Part shown: positions 24,839-33,862 of the stretch, in pieces
How the letters are laid out: each line of letters starts with the position of its first letter
How positions within the stretch are numbered: the first letter of the stretch is position 1
Assembly (NCBI RefSeq): GCF_037976325.1
Contig: NZ_CP150265.1
Coordinates: 3,653,501 to 3,717,500 of the forward strand
Length of the DNA stretch: 64,000 nt
DNA from: Paenibacillus sp. FSL K6-3182
GTDB lineage: Bacteria > Bacillota > Bacilli > Paenibacillales > Paenibacillaceae
Direction: 5' to 3'
Program-made: the position numbers and the translations under genes
The notes under the pieces: model-generated
The model's input: the letters and a program-made list of their open reading frames with translations, nothing else
Told to the model about the DNA's origin: nothing
Databases searched by the model: none

Positions 24839-26053
24839 TCAGGCTTCCAGAGTACTTTTTAGTGTCGCTTTACTATTCATCACAAAGTACACAACAAATC
24901 CGATGAACATTAAGCCGCTCATACAGATAAAACCCGCACCTGGAGAGAAATGATCAATGACAAGGCCAAGCCCTGTGGCGGACAAGGTCTGCAAGAGCAA
25001 GGAAATCGCCATCCAGACCGAAGTCGCTCGACCCATGTAGGATTTGGATACCGATTCCATCAGCGTCGTTGTCATCAAAATACGTAACGAAGAGTTCGTT
25101 AATCCGATCAACACACTGCCAAAATACAAAAGCAGAATCAAATGGTTAAACGCTACAGCGAGCAAGCTCAGCACGGATATCATAAAAAATAATAGTATGG
25201 TTCCATGTTGTGATATTTTTTTTGCCAAGGGTGCTGCAATAAATCCAGACAATAATCCCCCAATGCCATAAAACATATCTGACAAACCGAATACAACGGA
25301 ATCACCTTGCACCGTATTGCTCACATAACCAGGAAGAACGACATTGTAAATCATAGTGGAAACAAGTGGAATAATCGATACAATACCAAGCAAGAAAATA
25401 AATGGACGTTCCGCCAGATATTTTAGGCCATTCTTAAACGTTGCAAAAAAGGTCTCTTTATCATTTTCAAAAGGGATAGGTGTGTATTGAATTCGACTAA
25501 GTAAGAAGCTGCTCACGATAAAGGCGAGCGCATTTAGAAGAAGAATGATCTCAAAACCAACGAATTTGTACAACACTCCTGAAAGTGCACCAGCCATAAA
25601 CATCCCTACTTGCAAGCTGATTTCAATTAAGGAGTTGCCATGAATGAGATCCTTCTCCGTTAGAATTTCCTGAACCAGGCTTCGAGAAGCCGTCATGTAC
25701 ACGGTCCAGCCCATCCCGTTAATAATGGCAAAGGCATAAAGATATTCAATTCGGAATCCCGTCCATACAAAAGCTCCTGTAATGATTAACAAGGCGATCG
25801 CCCGAATGCCATTGGCCCATAAGATAATCGTTTTTCGATTCCATTTATCGATTAAGGTGCCTACGAATGCGGAGATGAGAAAACCTGAAATAACATTTAA
25901 GGAAAGCATGAACCCTATGGCGGTAATCGAATTTGTCTGATCCATGAGATACCAGTTCGCACCAATCGTACTCATGCCTACGCCGAACCCGGAAATAATA
26001 TCAGCGAAGGAATAATGGCGGAAGTTTCTTTGTTTAAGTACGCTAAAAACCAT
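24839..26053 (-). CDS. MFS transporter, probable product exporter
   Basis: 404 aa with about 12 membrane segments and the cytosolic loop LIDKWNRKTIILWANG between segments 2 and 3, the MFS signature in the form seen in drug exporters of the MFS_3 group. ATG 26053 overlaps the transketolase gene by 11 nt, with GGAGG upstream. Location inside the biosynthetic operon suggests export of the product or self-protection. Confidence 0.85.
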   Translation of the reverse strand: MVFSVLKQRNFRHYSFADIISGFGVGMSTIGANWYLMDQTNSITAIGFMLSLNVISGFLISAFVGTLIDKWNRKTIILWANGIRAIALLIITGAFVWTGFRIEYLYAFAIINGMGWTVYMTASRSLVQEILTEKDLIHGNSLIEISLQVGMFMAGALSGVLYKFVGFEIILLLNALAFIVSSFLLSRIQYTPIPFENDKETFFATFKNGLKYLAERPFIFLLGIVSIIPLVSTMIYNVVLPGYVSNTVQGDSVVFGLSDMFYGIGGLLSGFIAAPLAKKISQHGTILLFFMISVLSLLAVAFNHLILLLYFGSVLIGLTNSSLRILMTTTLMESVSKSYMGRATSVWMAISLLLQTLSATGLGLVIDHFSPGAGFICMSGLMFIGFVVYFVMNSKATLKSTLEA

Positions 26054-26981
26054 CCTTACCTCCTAGAATATTATGGATTTGTTGTTGCAGTGGTTCAAAC
26101 CCAAATCCTAAATAGTCTAGAACCTCAGCATGTGTACCGCCGTAGATTGGCCATTTCTCACCGCAATGATGTGAGTGAACTTGATGCTTTGGCAATAATA
26201 AGGCTAGATAGGACGCCGTACTGCCGGTTGCTCGATGCTCCTCAACGACCAGAAATTGGTCAGCTAAACCGCTTAATGGTTGAATATAAGGTTTCAAGCT
26301 TTGAATGTCGACGTAACATAAATGCGCATGTACGATATCGTCGTCTTCTTGAACGATCCGCTTGCAAAGTTCTGTTGCTTGTTCACCCACGGAAATCAAG
26401 CATAGTTTGGATCGGGCAGTACGTGCGCCTCCTTCAACAATTAAGTTTCTGCAGCTCTCGTCCTCTGCTCGATCCAAGCTGTCAAAAGCATCATTTCTAG
26501 AAAGGCGAATATAATACGGCTCCTCTGATGCTGCTGCTTCACGTATTACTCTTCGTGTTTCCTGCTCACCATGAGGGCAGGCGATCCGTATGTTCTGAAA
26601 CGATTGGAGGACTGCGATGTCCTCCAGTGCATGATGTGTCGTTCCAAACCAACCACCAGATACCCCTCCATACGCAGCTACAACCTTCACATTTTTTCCC
26701 ATATACCCCATCGTCAGCTTGATGCTTTCCGCTGCTCGCAATGCTGCAAAGGAAGCAAAGGTTGAGAAGAATGGCACATAACCTGCTTCAGCAAGACCGG
26801 CTGCCATATCAATGCCAGCTAATTCCGCGATGCCTAGATTAAAAAAACGCTGGGGATGCTGCTGTCCAAAAGGATGATTTTTGCCTCCTAGATCTGCTTC
26901 AATACATACAATTTGGTCGTTGCTGGAAGCAAGTGTAGTCAACTCATCTTTATAGGCATCTCTACCTGACTTCTTGGTCAT
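26043..26981 (-). CDS. Transketolase C-terminal subunit
   Basis: About 312 aa: pyrimidine-binding domain about 1-170 (NLGIAELAGIDMAAGLAEAGYVPFF, split; the conserved activating Glu of IAE is present) and C-terminal transketolase domain about 185-310. ATG 26981 follows GGAAGGTG and overlaps the stop of the N-terminal subunit gene by ATGA, so the longer frame start at 26999 is rejected. Split transketolases occur in secondary metabolism; in the vazabitide pathway such a pair adds a two-carbon unit to a carrier-bound glutamate semialdehyde. Confidence 0.9.
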   Translation of the reverse strand: MTKKSGRDAYKDELTTLASSNDQIVCIEADLGGKNHPFGQQHPQRFFNLGIAELAGIDMAAGLAEAGYVPFFSTFASFAALRAAESIKLTMGYMGKNVKVVAAYGGVSGGWFGTTHHALEDIAVLQSFQNIRIACPHGEQETRRVIREAAASEEPYYIRLSRNDAFDSLDRAEDESCRNLIVEGGARTARSKLCLISVGEQATELCKRIVQEDDDIVHAHLCYVDIQSLKPYIQPLSGLADQFLVVEEHRATGSTASYLALLLPKHQVHSHHCGEKWPIYGGTHAEVLDYLGFGFEPLQQQIHNILGGKDGF

Positions 26982-27778
26982 GATAAATTCACCTTCCATT
27001 TATGGGCGAGCTTCTCCGGGATTTTAACATAATGCGCTTCGGGGTTTCCTTCAATCGCTGCAACACCTTTTCCTTTTATCGTATTGGCTAGGACGGCTAC
27101 CGGTCTATCTGGATCTGGTTCAATCGCGGCAAGGATTTCTTCGAAATGATGGCCGTTGATTTCCTTGACAGCAAAGCCAAACGCTTCAAATCTTTGCCGG
27201 AGATTGCGAAGCGGTGATATGTCATGCACATAACCATCGTTTTGGCCTCCGTTGCAATCTACGATATATACAAAATTAGTGATCGACTGGGCTTGGACAA
27301 TCTGTGCGGTTTCCCAGCATAACCCTTCCTGCAGCTCCCCATCTCCACCGATCACAATCCCTAGTCCATTCGTTTGTTTCATCTTTTGCGCCAGTGCCCA
27401 GCCTGCTGCGTAAGGAATGCCATGACCCAAACTGCCTGTAGCGAAGGGGATTCCTGATAGTTTATGATTAGGATGACCTGTGAACAAAGAGCCTGCTTTT
27501 CCATAGCTATCCGCTGGGTTATCCTTGATAATCCCGTATACATGGAGCGCGGCATATAATGCTGCTGCAGCATGCCCTTTGCTAAGAATGATGAGCGTAT
27601 TGGGATCTTCAACATATTTCGAATACGCACCAATCAATAAGTCAATCGCAGAAAGACTTCCGCCGATATGGCATCCTGTAGGTGATGCAGCCATGTCAAT
27701 AATCAATTTCCTCGCTTCTTTCGCTTTATCAACCAGCAGGGAAATTTCTTCCCTTTGAATATCGATTGCCAGCTCCAT
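26978..27778 (-). CDS. Transketolase N-terminal subunit
   Basis: 266 aa thiamine-diphosphate-binding half: HIGGSLSAIDLLIGAY near 37, LSKGHAAAALYAAL near 65, and the ThDP-magnesium motif GGDGELQEGLCWETAQ at about 148 with the paired N in VDCNGGQNDG. ATG 27778 follows directly on the TAA of the LysZ-LysK gene, with GGAGG upstream, and its stop overlaps the C-terminal subunit start. Together the two subunits make one transketolase active site. Confidence 0.92.
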   Translation of the reverse strand: MELAIDIQREEISLLVDKAKEARKLIIDMAASPTGCHIGGSLSAIDLLIGAYSKYVEDPNTLIILSKGHAAAALYAALHVYGIIKDNPADSYGKAGSLFTGHPNHKLSGIPFATGSLGHGIPYAAGWALAQKMKQTNGLGIVIGGDGELQEGLCWETAQIVQAQSITNFVYIVDCNGGQNDGYVHDISPLRNLRQRFEAFGFAVKEINGHHFEEILAAIEPDPDRPVAVLANTIKGKGVAAIEGNPEAHYVKIPEKLAHKWKVNLS

Positions 27779-29626
27779 TTATTCCTCCAATCTCAGCCGA
27801 AACCATTCGTTTACGGCTTCCTTCAAAATTGTTCTGGTCTGCTCTACCTCACCGTAATGTAAATATTCATCATTCGTATGATCCAAGCTGGAATCCCCTG
27901 GACCATAAGCTACCATCGGGACGGAATCCCAAGTTGTGGCCAGCGTATTCATGTCGCTCGTTCCACGTTTTTTGATATAGTGAATCGATTTTCCCTGCTT
28001 TGCGAAACTGCGAACAAAAGCTTTGACTAATGAGCCTGTGCGAGAGTTCGAAAAACCTGGTGTTGCACGCAGGATTTCAACAGTCACATTTTCACCAAAT
28101 GACAAATCAATTTTTTTCCAATAATCGTTGCCTGCCGCAGGTGATATTCTAAAGTTTAACGTCCCTTTTACCGTCAAAAAGCCCCGTTCATTCTGATGCT
28201 CGATATCAATTAATGAGGATAGGGATTGCGGATCGATATCACGTACGAGAACACGAATATCTGATACGACACTGTACAATTCGTCGATAACACTCTGGCT
28301 ATCTTTGGCTGCGGTATGCTCCTGAGCTCGATGAATAGTAATTTCCAGCTTAAAGAGACCGTAATAACCAAGGGTTAAGCTCTCTACCCCGCTCGGCTCC
28401 CCAATAATAACCGCATCCGCTTTGTAATGATCTCGAATGAAATGAGCTCCTTTTGATGATGATATTTCTTCTTCGACGGCTCCAATTACAAGTAAAGATC
28501 CCTGCTCTGGCACATCAACTTCTTGCAGCAAATGAATGAAATTTACAAAGCAGCCTTTAGCATCCACGATTCCCCTGCCCGTAATGCCTTTGGAGTCGGA
28601 TCGAACAGGCCAAACATGCGGAACCGTATCTATATGCCCTAACAAGAGCAGCGTATGGGGACCATTCCCTTTGCGGAAAACGATGTTCCCAGCGTGGTCA
28701 ATTTCCCCCGAAACCGGAGGTTGCTTTATCGTCTCTAATAAGTAGTGTGAAAGCACATGCTCATCTTGAGAGACCGAAGGAATGCGCGCGACTTTATTCA
28801 ATAAATCGAATGCGCCGAGTTCCCGATCCATGTTCCAGAACCACGTTTTGCCGGGTGCTTCCAAGGTATGAGGACCGGATATATTCACATCACAGACGCC
28901 CTGTCGGATTGCTAATTGGGCTGCGCGTACTTTTTGCTTCATGCGCCCTTTTACAAAGCTTAATTCATCATTCGTATAGACACTTTGTATCGTTGAATGT
29001 TTATCTTCAATATCTTCCAGTAAACCTGCAGTTCCAGTAACAAAGCGCAGGTGATGCGCTTCTAAGTCCACTGCTAAGTGAGCAGCAAGCACGTCTGCAT
29101 CAATGTTTATGTACACATCCAGTTCTGGATCTAATATTGGTGGAGAAACACATACAACATCAAAGGCCTGTAAAGCAGATTTGAGAAATGCCACATGACT
29201 GCCCACAAAATGACCGAACATCGAATCACGGACAATAATTGATTTTTGATTCTTAATCACTTTAAGGGGTTTCGCTTTCTCACCATAGACGAGACCTTGA
29301 TCTCCACCAAGCTGTGAGAAAACAGAAAGACCGTATGCCTTCAGCTGTGTATGTATAGTGGGCAAAATAATCTCATGATAGGCTGCACGGATAATCGGCA
29401 TCTCTTCGGGTGAACAGTACCGCACTTCATCCCCTGACGGCAATGTAAGAAAAGGCATCGCACGAGGAATGGATTCATATTTTTGCTTAATGGCTTCGGC
29501 ACCGCCTGCCACAAGCAGCACTTGATTTCCTCGCTTTACGATACGGCTAATTTCTTCGAAAATGTGAGGATGGTTTACAATCGTACTGCTCCCGAGTTTA
29601 ATTACAAATAAGCTGCCGCTGCTCAT
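27779..29626 (-). CDS. LysZ-LysK fusion: carrier-glutamate kinase plus M20 carboxypeptidase
   Basis: 615 aa. Residues 1 to about 262 form an amino acid kinase of the LysZ/ArgB type: FVIKLGSSTIV near 8, LLVAGGAEAI near 38, and FVTGTAGLLED near 195. Residues about 265-615 form an M20 metallopeptidase of the LysK/ArgE type: H331-x-D333 in LGHIDTVP, D355 in GIVDAKG, catalytic E385-E386 in GAVEEEIS, and the terminal His in HTNDEYLH. LysZ phosphorylates carrier-bound glutamate; LysK releases the product from the carrier. These are normally separate proteins. ATG 29626 overlaps the LysY-like stop (TGATG); GTG 29635 is the alternative. Confidence 0.88.
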   Translation of the reverse strand: MSSGSLFVIKLGSSTIVNHPHIFEEISRIVKRGNQVLLVAGGAEAIKQKYESIPRAMPFLTLPSGDEVRYCSPEEMPIIRAAYHEIILPTIHTQLKAYGLSVFSQLGGDQGLVYGEKAKPLKVIKNQKSIIVRDSMFGHFVGSHVAFLKSALQAFDVVCVSPPILDPELDVYINIDADVLAAHLAVDLEAHHLRFVTGTAGLLEDIEDKHSTIQSVYTNDELSFVKGRMKQKVRAAQLAIRQGVCDVNISGPHTLEAPGKTWFWNMDRELGAFDLLNKVARIPSVSQDEHVLSHYLLETIKQPPVSGEIDHAGNIVFRKGNGPHTLLLLGHIDTVPHVWPVRSDSKGITGRGIVDAKGCFVNFIHLLQEVDVPEQGSLLVIGAVEEEISSSKGAHFIRDHYKADAVIIGEPSGVESLTLGYYGLFKLEITIHRAQEHTAAKDSQSVIDELYSVVSDIRVLVRDIDPQSLSSLIDIEHQNERGFLTVKGTLNFRISPAAGNDYWKKIDLSFGENVTVEILRATPGFSNSRTGSLVKAFVRSFAKQGKSIHYIKKRGTSDMNTLATTWDSVPMVAYGPGDSSLDHTNDEYLHYGEVEQTRTILKEAVNEWFRLRLEE

Positions 29627-30678
29627 CAGGGCCACGCTCCCTCAAATTCAAATGTCAATCCCGCCTCCTCAGAGTATCCAAAATAATTGTTTGCTGCCTG
29701 TATGGCTTGCCCCGCAGCTCCTTTAATTAAATTATCGATGGTTACGATGGAAACACAATTTCGTCCATCCACATAAGCACCGATTTCTGCATAGTTTGTT
29801 CCTACCACTGTTTTGATCATAGGTGAACCATTGCCCGAGTTAAAATAATGAAGAAAGGGTTTGGATGAATACGTGCTGTAGAATGCTTTTTTTACATCTA
29901 CCTCTGTTACATGCTCTTTGAGCAAGGAATACGAGGTTGTCATAATTCCTCGGGGAAGATCAAGACTATAGACCGAAAATTGCAAATTTACCGTTTGATT
30001 CAAATGATAGGATAATGCATACACGACTTCGGGCTGATGACGATGACCATGAACTTTATATGCTCTGAAGTTATGGGAGCGCTCCGCATGATGTTCTGTT
30101 GTCGATTTTCCGCCGCCGCTGGAGCCCGTCTTGGCATCAGTGACTATACGTCCTTCAATTAAGCCATGCGCCACAAGCGGATAAAGTGTATACAGCGTCG
30201 CCACCGCCATACAGCCCGGAAGATTGACTACCTTTGCTTCAGTATTGATTTTGCTGAACTCTGGAATATAGTAGTGCCATCCGCCTTCATATGCATGTTT
30301 TAATGTTTCTGGATAATGTTGATGCAATATATCGGGGTCGGATATACGATAATCCCCGCTTAGATTAAAGATATAGTCTGTATGCTCTGCAATATGCTGG
30401 ATGATCTTAGGCAAGGAGCCTGTAGGCAAACAGGAGAAGACCGCATCGTAATGACCGTCTAATTCGGATATTTTTTTAAACTTTAACGAGCTGAGCTTTT
30501 TCTTATGAATAGAACCAATATAGAACTTATCCACCGGGTATCCCGCCTTGGATTCGGAGGACACAAACTGAACTTCAAAATGAGGATGCTTATTTAGCAG
30601 CCTGTATAACTCAGCGCCAGTGAACCCGCTGCCGCCTAAAATGGCTACTCGTTTCGTTTGTTGTTCTGCTGTACTCAT
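29626..30678 (-). CDS. LysY/ArgC-like carrier-glutamyl-phosphate reductase
   Basis: 350 aa. Rossmann motif AILGGSGFTGAELYRLL at 12-28 and the active-site Cys in VVNLPGCMAVATLY near 153, with catalytic His region HGHRHQPE near 212, as in N-acetyl-gamma-glutamyl-phosphate reductase. In carrier-protein operons such proteins (LysY) reduce the acyl phosphate to the semialdehyde with NADPH while the substrate stays on the carrier. ATG overlaps the aminotransferase stop as ATGA. ArgC of arginine synthesis is the alternative, but no arginine genes are nearby. Confidence 0.88.
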   Translation of the reverse strand: MSTAEQQTKRVAILGGSGFTGAELYRLLNKHPHFEVQFVSSESKAGYPVDKFYIGSIHKKKLSSLKFKKISELDGHYDAVFSCLPTGSLPKIIQHIAEHTDYIFNLSGDYRISDPDILHQHYPETLKHAYEGGWHYYIPEFSKINTEAKVVNLPGCMAVATLYTLYPLVAHGLIEGRIVTDAKTGSSGGGKSTTEHHAERSHNFRAYKVHGHRHQPEVVYALSYHLNQTVNLQFSVYSLDLPRGIMTTSYSLLKEHVTEVDVKKAFYSTYSSKPFLHYFNSGNGSPMIKTVVGTNYAEIGAYVDGRNCVSIVTIDNLIKGAAGQAIQAANNYFGYSEEAGLTFEFEGAWP

Positions 30679-32000
30679 CCTAATCTAGCGTCTCTTTCGT
30701 ACAGCACTTTAAGATCGCTGCCTCGCTCTACCAGTTCTCGAATTATATGCGGGTTCGCATCAATTTTTTTGAAAGCTAAGGCGTAAGCTTGAATTCGCTC
30801 ATATTCTATAGGCGTTCTTAATTCTCTGCATATCGTTAAGCTGTTTCTAAGCATCTTCAATGTTTCAGGGAAATGGTTCAAATCGTAACCAAAATCTTGA
30901 CGGTCCGATAACGTAAACGGATAACCATTTCCAAAGCCTTTCCGATTTTTGAATGGCAGATGCCCTGGTATCGGTACATTTTGCCACTCTCTAGCAAATA
31001 CCCCTTCAGAATTAATGAGCTGCTGAACGGCATCTTTTATAAGATAATCCTCCAAATCCTCAAGCCCAAGTCGCTCGGGTGAGAGTTTAACGCGATACAT
31101 ATTATAACTGTGCTTATACCCATCCGGTACGAATGGTCCGCTAAACAGCTTAGTCTCTGAAAGCGCATTGGTTAGATAGGCTGCATTCCGTGCACGAATG
31201 GCATCATAATAAGGAAGTCGGGAAAGCTGGCTCAAACCGAAAGCAGCTGCGATCCACGACATGCGGTAATCAATACCTGATGAATCAAGGAACGCGAGTG
31301 CGCGCTCATAATCCTCTTTTTCTTTGAAAAAGGCGATGCCTCCTTCCCCGCCTACAGGAAAGTTTTTGTCGGCCATTAAGCTTTGTCCTGCACTGTCTCC
31401 GATCGAACCGGCGAGTTGTTGATGGATCGATGCGGAATGCGCATGGGAGGCATCCTCCACTAGACGAAGGGAATACTTGTCAGTCAGATGTCTCAATGCA
31501 GGTAAATCAGCAGGCAGGCCATGTACATGCACAGGCATGATTGCCTTTGTCTTGTTCGTTATGGCTTGCTCTGCTTTTAGTGGATCCAAGCAATAGGTTA
31601 TAGGGTCAATGTCCACAAAAATGGGGATCGCTTTCGCTGCAACAACGGCTTGAGCGGTTGCTATGAATGTGAATGCAGGAACGATCACCTCATCCCCGGG
31701 CTGTACACCTGCCCCAACTAATGCGAGGTGCAGGCTGGATGTACCGCTCGCTGTAGCAATCGCATAATTCGCCCCTACATAATTGCGGTACGTTTCTTTG
31801 AACTCATCGACAACTTGCTCTCCATCCTGCTGGATGGAGATAAGCATTTGGATGACATCTTCCTTCGTAATGATTGGGAAATTCGTCTTCCTTACATCCT
31901 CTGGAATAATCGATGGTCCTCCCAGAAAGGCTAATGGCGCTTGAACCCAATCGTCTGATGGCAGCGCTAACGGCTTGCGAATAAAATCCGACTTCATCAT
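30675..32000 (-). CDS. DegT/DnrJ/EryC1 family aminotransferase
   Basis: 441 aa PLP enzyme. ASGTSSLHLAL near 85, PAFTFIATAQAV near 108, PLP-stacking/Asp region LVEDASHAH (D183) and the Schiff-base Lys K212 in MADKNFPVGGEGG. Family members aminate keto groups of sugars or cyclitols; here the likely substrate is the keto product of the transketolase step on the carrier. ATG 32000 follows AAGGAGG and overlaps the preceding gene stop by ATGA, so the frame start at 32036 is rejected. Confidence 0.88.
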   Translation of the reverse strand: MMKSDFIRKPLALPSDDWVQAPLAFLGGPSIIPEDVRKTNFPIITKEDVIQMLISIQQDGEQVVDEFKETYRNYVGANYAIATASGTSSLHLALVGAGVQPGDEVIVPAFTFIATAQAVVAAKAIPIFVDIDPITYCLDPLKAEQAITNKTKAIMPVHVHGLPADLPALRHLTDKYSLRLVEDASHAHSASIHQQLAGSIGDSAGQSLMADKNFPVGGEGGIAFFKEKEDYERALAFLDSSGIDYRMSWIAAAFGLSQLSRLPYYDAIRARNAAYLTNALSETKLFSGPFVPDGYKHSYNMYRVKLSPERLGLEDLEDYLIKDAVQQLINSEGVFAREWQNVPIPGHLPFKNRKGFGNGYPFTLSDRQDFGYDLNHFPETLKMLRNSLTICRELRTPIEYERIQAYALAFKKIDANPHIIRELVERGSDLKVLYERDARLG

Positions 32001-32662
32001 GATTGGTTCCTCCTTAAGAGTGTTAACTTCACGCATGCTGCCACGAGCGGGCTAAGCCTATAGTTGAACTGTAAGGCTGGCTGCAGGTCAGGTTCACTTT
32101 CTTCCTGTGTCCACATTGTTTGTAGATCAAATGCACCAAAAATCTTCAAGCGCTCTGCTTTTTTCCAAATGTTCTCATCATTTGCTGCGATGGCAGCTAC
32201 CGGACCAAAGCCTAATCCCGTAAAATCCAAAACGAGAACGGGAGCGCGGTCGCTGACTTTAAAAATGATCTGGTCCAACTGCTGAAGATTATCCCAATTA
32301 ACTTCAACGGTCACATAAGCCTGCTTTATGTGTTGATCTGAAATGAGTGTGATTCCTAACCAATGAATAAACTTTTTTTCCTGCTCACTCGGATGATCCA
32401 GTCGTGCAGATGTATGGTAGCCTAAGTCCTGTCCCCACAGCGCACCATGAATCGCACCCGTGTAACTATTAAATAAGGAGACATATTTCTTGTTGGTCAG
32501 CTTGGCTATCCCTTTCTCCAATCCTTTTAATTCAAGATCATTTTTTTCAATACTCATAATGACGCCTGAATTTAGTACTCTCGATAATACAAAAGACAAT
32601 GAAAAATAGTTTTCTTTTTGGATGACAGCTTCTGGTTTCGTTAATGTTTCTCCCATTTCCAA
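31997..32662 (-). CDS. Degenerate DegT-like protein, no PLP lysine seen
   Basis: 221 aa. Weak DegT resemblance: KKYVSLFNSYTGAIHGALWG (about 57-76) matches the N-terminal substrate loop of the family, and FNYRLSPLVAACVKL near the C-terminus matches the NYRMSELQAAL helix. The stretch carrying the PLP Asp and Schiff-base Lys is shortened and the TKN/DKN lysine motif is absent, so catalysis is unlikely. It overlaps the active aminotransferase gene by ATGA; a heteromeric structural or substrate-binding partner is inferred. Start TTG 32662 or ATG 32656, both behind GGGAGG. Confidence 0.6.
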   Translation of the reverse strand: MEMGETLTKPEAVIQKENYFSLSFVLSRVLNSGVIMSIEKNDLELKGLEKGIAKLTNKKYVSLFNSYTGAIHGALWGQDLGYHTSARLDHPSEQEKKFIHWLGITLISDQHIKQAYVTVEVNWDNLQQLDQIIFKVSDRAPVLVLDFTGLGFGPVAAIAANDENIWKKAERLKIFGAFDLQTMWTQEESEPDLQPALQFNYRLSPLVAACVKLTLLRRNQS

Positions 32663-32676
32663 TTTAACCTCCCTAT

Positions 32677-33573
32677 TTACCGCGATATAACAGTTAAGTT
32701 GGCCTTATTTTTTCGTTCAATCGCAGCTTTTACATATTGTGCAATATGGTAGGCCACATCGACACCATGAATTTTCCAAGACTTTGCGAATTCCGGGTTT
32801 TGATTCACTTCACAAACGACATACCGTTGCTGCTTGTAATCAAAAAACAAGTCTGCACCATAAATGCCTTCGCCCAAAACCTCAATTATTTGTTTGCAAA
32901 TGGATGCCATTTCTTCATTAATTTCTAGAGGATCGATCTCCGCGCCTAGATGCGTATTCGTCTTCCAGTTGTCTGCTGAAACTCGGCGGAACGCAGCAAT
33001 CGGTTTGCTGCCTACGATGACAACACGGATATCAAAATCGCCTTTTTCCACATATTCTTGCACTAATACAGGGAACGATTGATGCCCAGGATCTACAGAT
33101 TCCCTTGCAGCTATCCACCCATCTAAGCATTCTTTGCCGGTGATTCTAGCTATTCCTCTTCCCCAAGATGAGGTTGCCGGCTTAATGACACATAAATCTC
33201 CAAATGTCTGCAAAGCTTGGAAGAGCTTCTCAGGTGTAAAAGCTACTTTATATTGGGGCTGGGGAATGCCATGTTTTTGAAACACAATCGCTTGATGTAT
33301 TTTATTTGTACAAATAGTAATTGCTTTGACCGAATTCAACGTTTCAAGACCGGCTAATTCAAGCAGATGGGCTCGATTCAACGCGTTTTTCTGTGAGAGA
33401 CAACGAATGAGAGCAAGTCCGAAGGAATGGACATCAGGCTCGCCTAATGGTAACTCCATGGAATCCAAGTTCACCTGCACTTGTACGCCTAAAGCTCGAA
33501 GATGATCGATAATTCGTTGTTCTTCTTCCCGCAACTTTGTAACACATAATAAAATCACACGATTCTGCTCCAT
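32677..33573 (-). CDS. LysX-like ATP-grasp ligase (glutamate to carrier protein)
   Basis: 298 aa RimK/LysX-type ATP-grasp enzyme: FGDLCVIKPATSSWGRGIAR near 125-144, LVQEYVEKGDFDIRVVIVG (about 172-190), and the metal site VCEVNQNPEFAKSW near 255. LysX and ArgX join the alpha-amino group of an amino acid to the C-terminal Glu of the LysW carrier using ATP. The gene starts 9 nt after the carrier gene, and its own stop is 14 nt before the next start. The substrate is probably glutamate, by analogy with related pathways. Confidence 0.87.
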   Translation of the reverse strand: MEQNRVILLCVTKLREEEQRIIDHLRALGVQVQVNLDSMELPLGEPDVHSFGLALIRCLSQKNALNRAHLLELAGLETLNSVKAITICTNKIHQAIVFQKHGIPQPQYKVAFTPEKLFQALQTFGDLCVIKPATSSWGRGIARITGKECLDGWIAARESVDPGHQSFPVLVQEYVEKGDFDIRVVIVGSKPIAAFRRVSADNWKTNTHLGAEIDPLEINEEMASICKQIIEVLGEGIYGADLFFDYKQQRYVVCEVNQNPEFAKSWKIHGVDVAYHIAQYVKAAIERKNKANLTVISR

Positions 33574-33582
33574 GTTCGGTTC

Positions 33583-33756
33583 CTACTCTCCCCAAGTTTC
33601 TTCTATTTCTGGAGCTAAAGCGATGCTGACGAGATTAGATTCGACCTGCACTTCATGCTCTTGACCGCATGAACCGCATTCCAAAATTTCACCCGTCGTT
33701 ACACTCTCTTCCACCTCGATATCCGACTTGCATACAAGACAATTCAAATCTGCCAT
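33583..33756 (-). CDS. Amino-group carrier protein (LysW-like, 57 aa)
   Basis: Small acidic protein starting MADLNCLVCKSD and ending EIEETWGE. CxxC (C6, C9) and CxxC (C27, C30) form the zinc ribbon of LysW; the C-terminal E-x-W-G-E corresponds to the EDWGE tail whose last Glu side chain carries the amino acid. GGAGGTGCAAGGAAA gives a strong ribosome binding site. First gene of the operon, immediately upstream of the LysX-like ligase, as in lysine and vazabitide-type pathways. The protein protects the amino group and presents the substrate to each enzyme. Confidence 0.93.
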   Translation of the reverse strand: MADLNCLVCKSDIEVEESVTTGEILECGSCGQEHEVQVESNLVSIALAPEIEETWGE

Positions 33757-33862
33757 TTTCCTTGCACCTCCTATAAGTTTTAAAAATATATATAAATGGA
33801 ATAAATTCCGTAAAACCGAGTAATAACTTCAAGGCATGCAGCTTTATTAAAACCGTGTGCTG

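Noticed and set aside
29626..30678. Arginine biosynthesis (argC, argB, argE) as identity of the reductase and kinase-peptidase
   Set aside because: No argJ, argD, argF or carbamoyl-phosphate genes nearby, and a LysW-like carrier with LysX-like ligase heads the operon.
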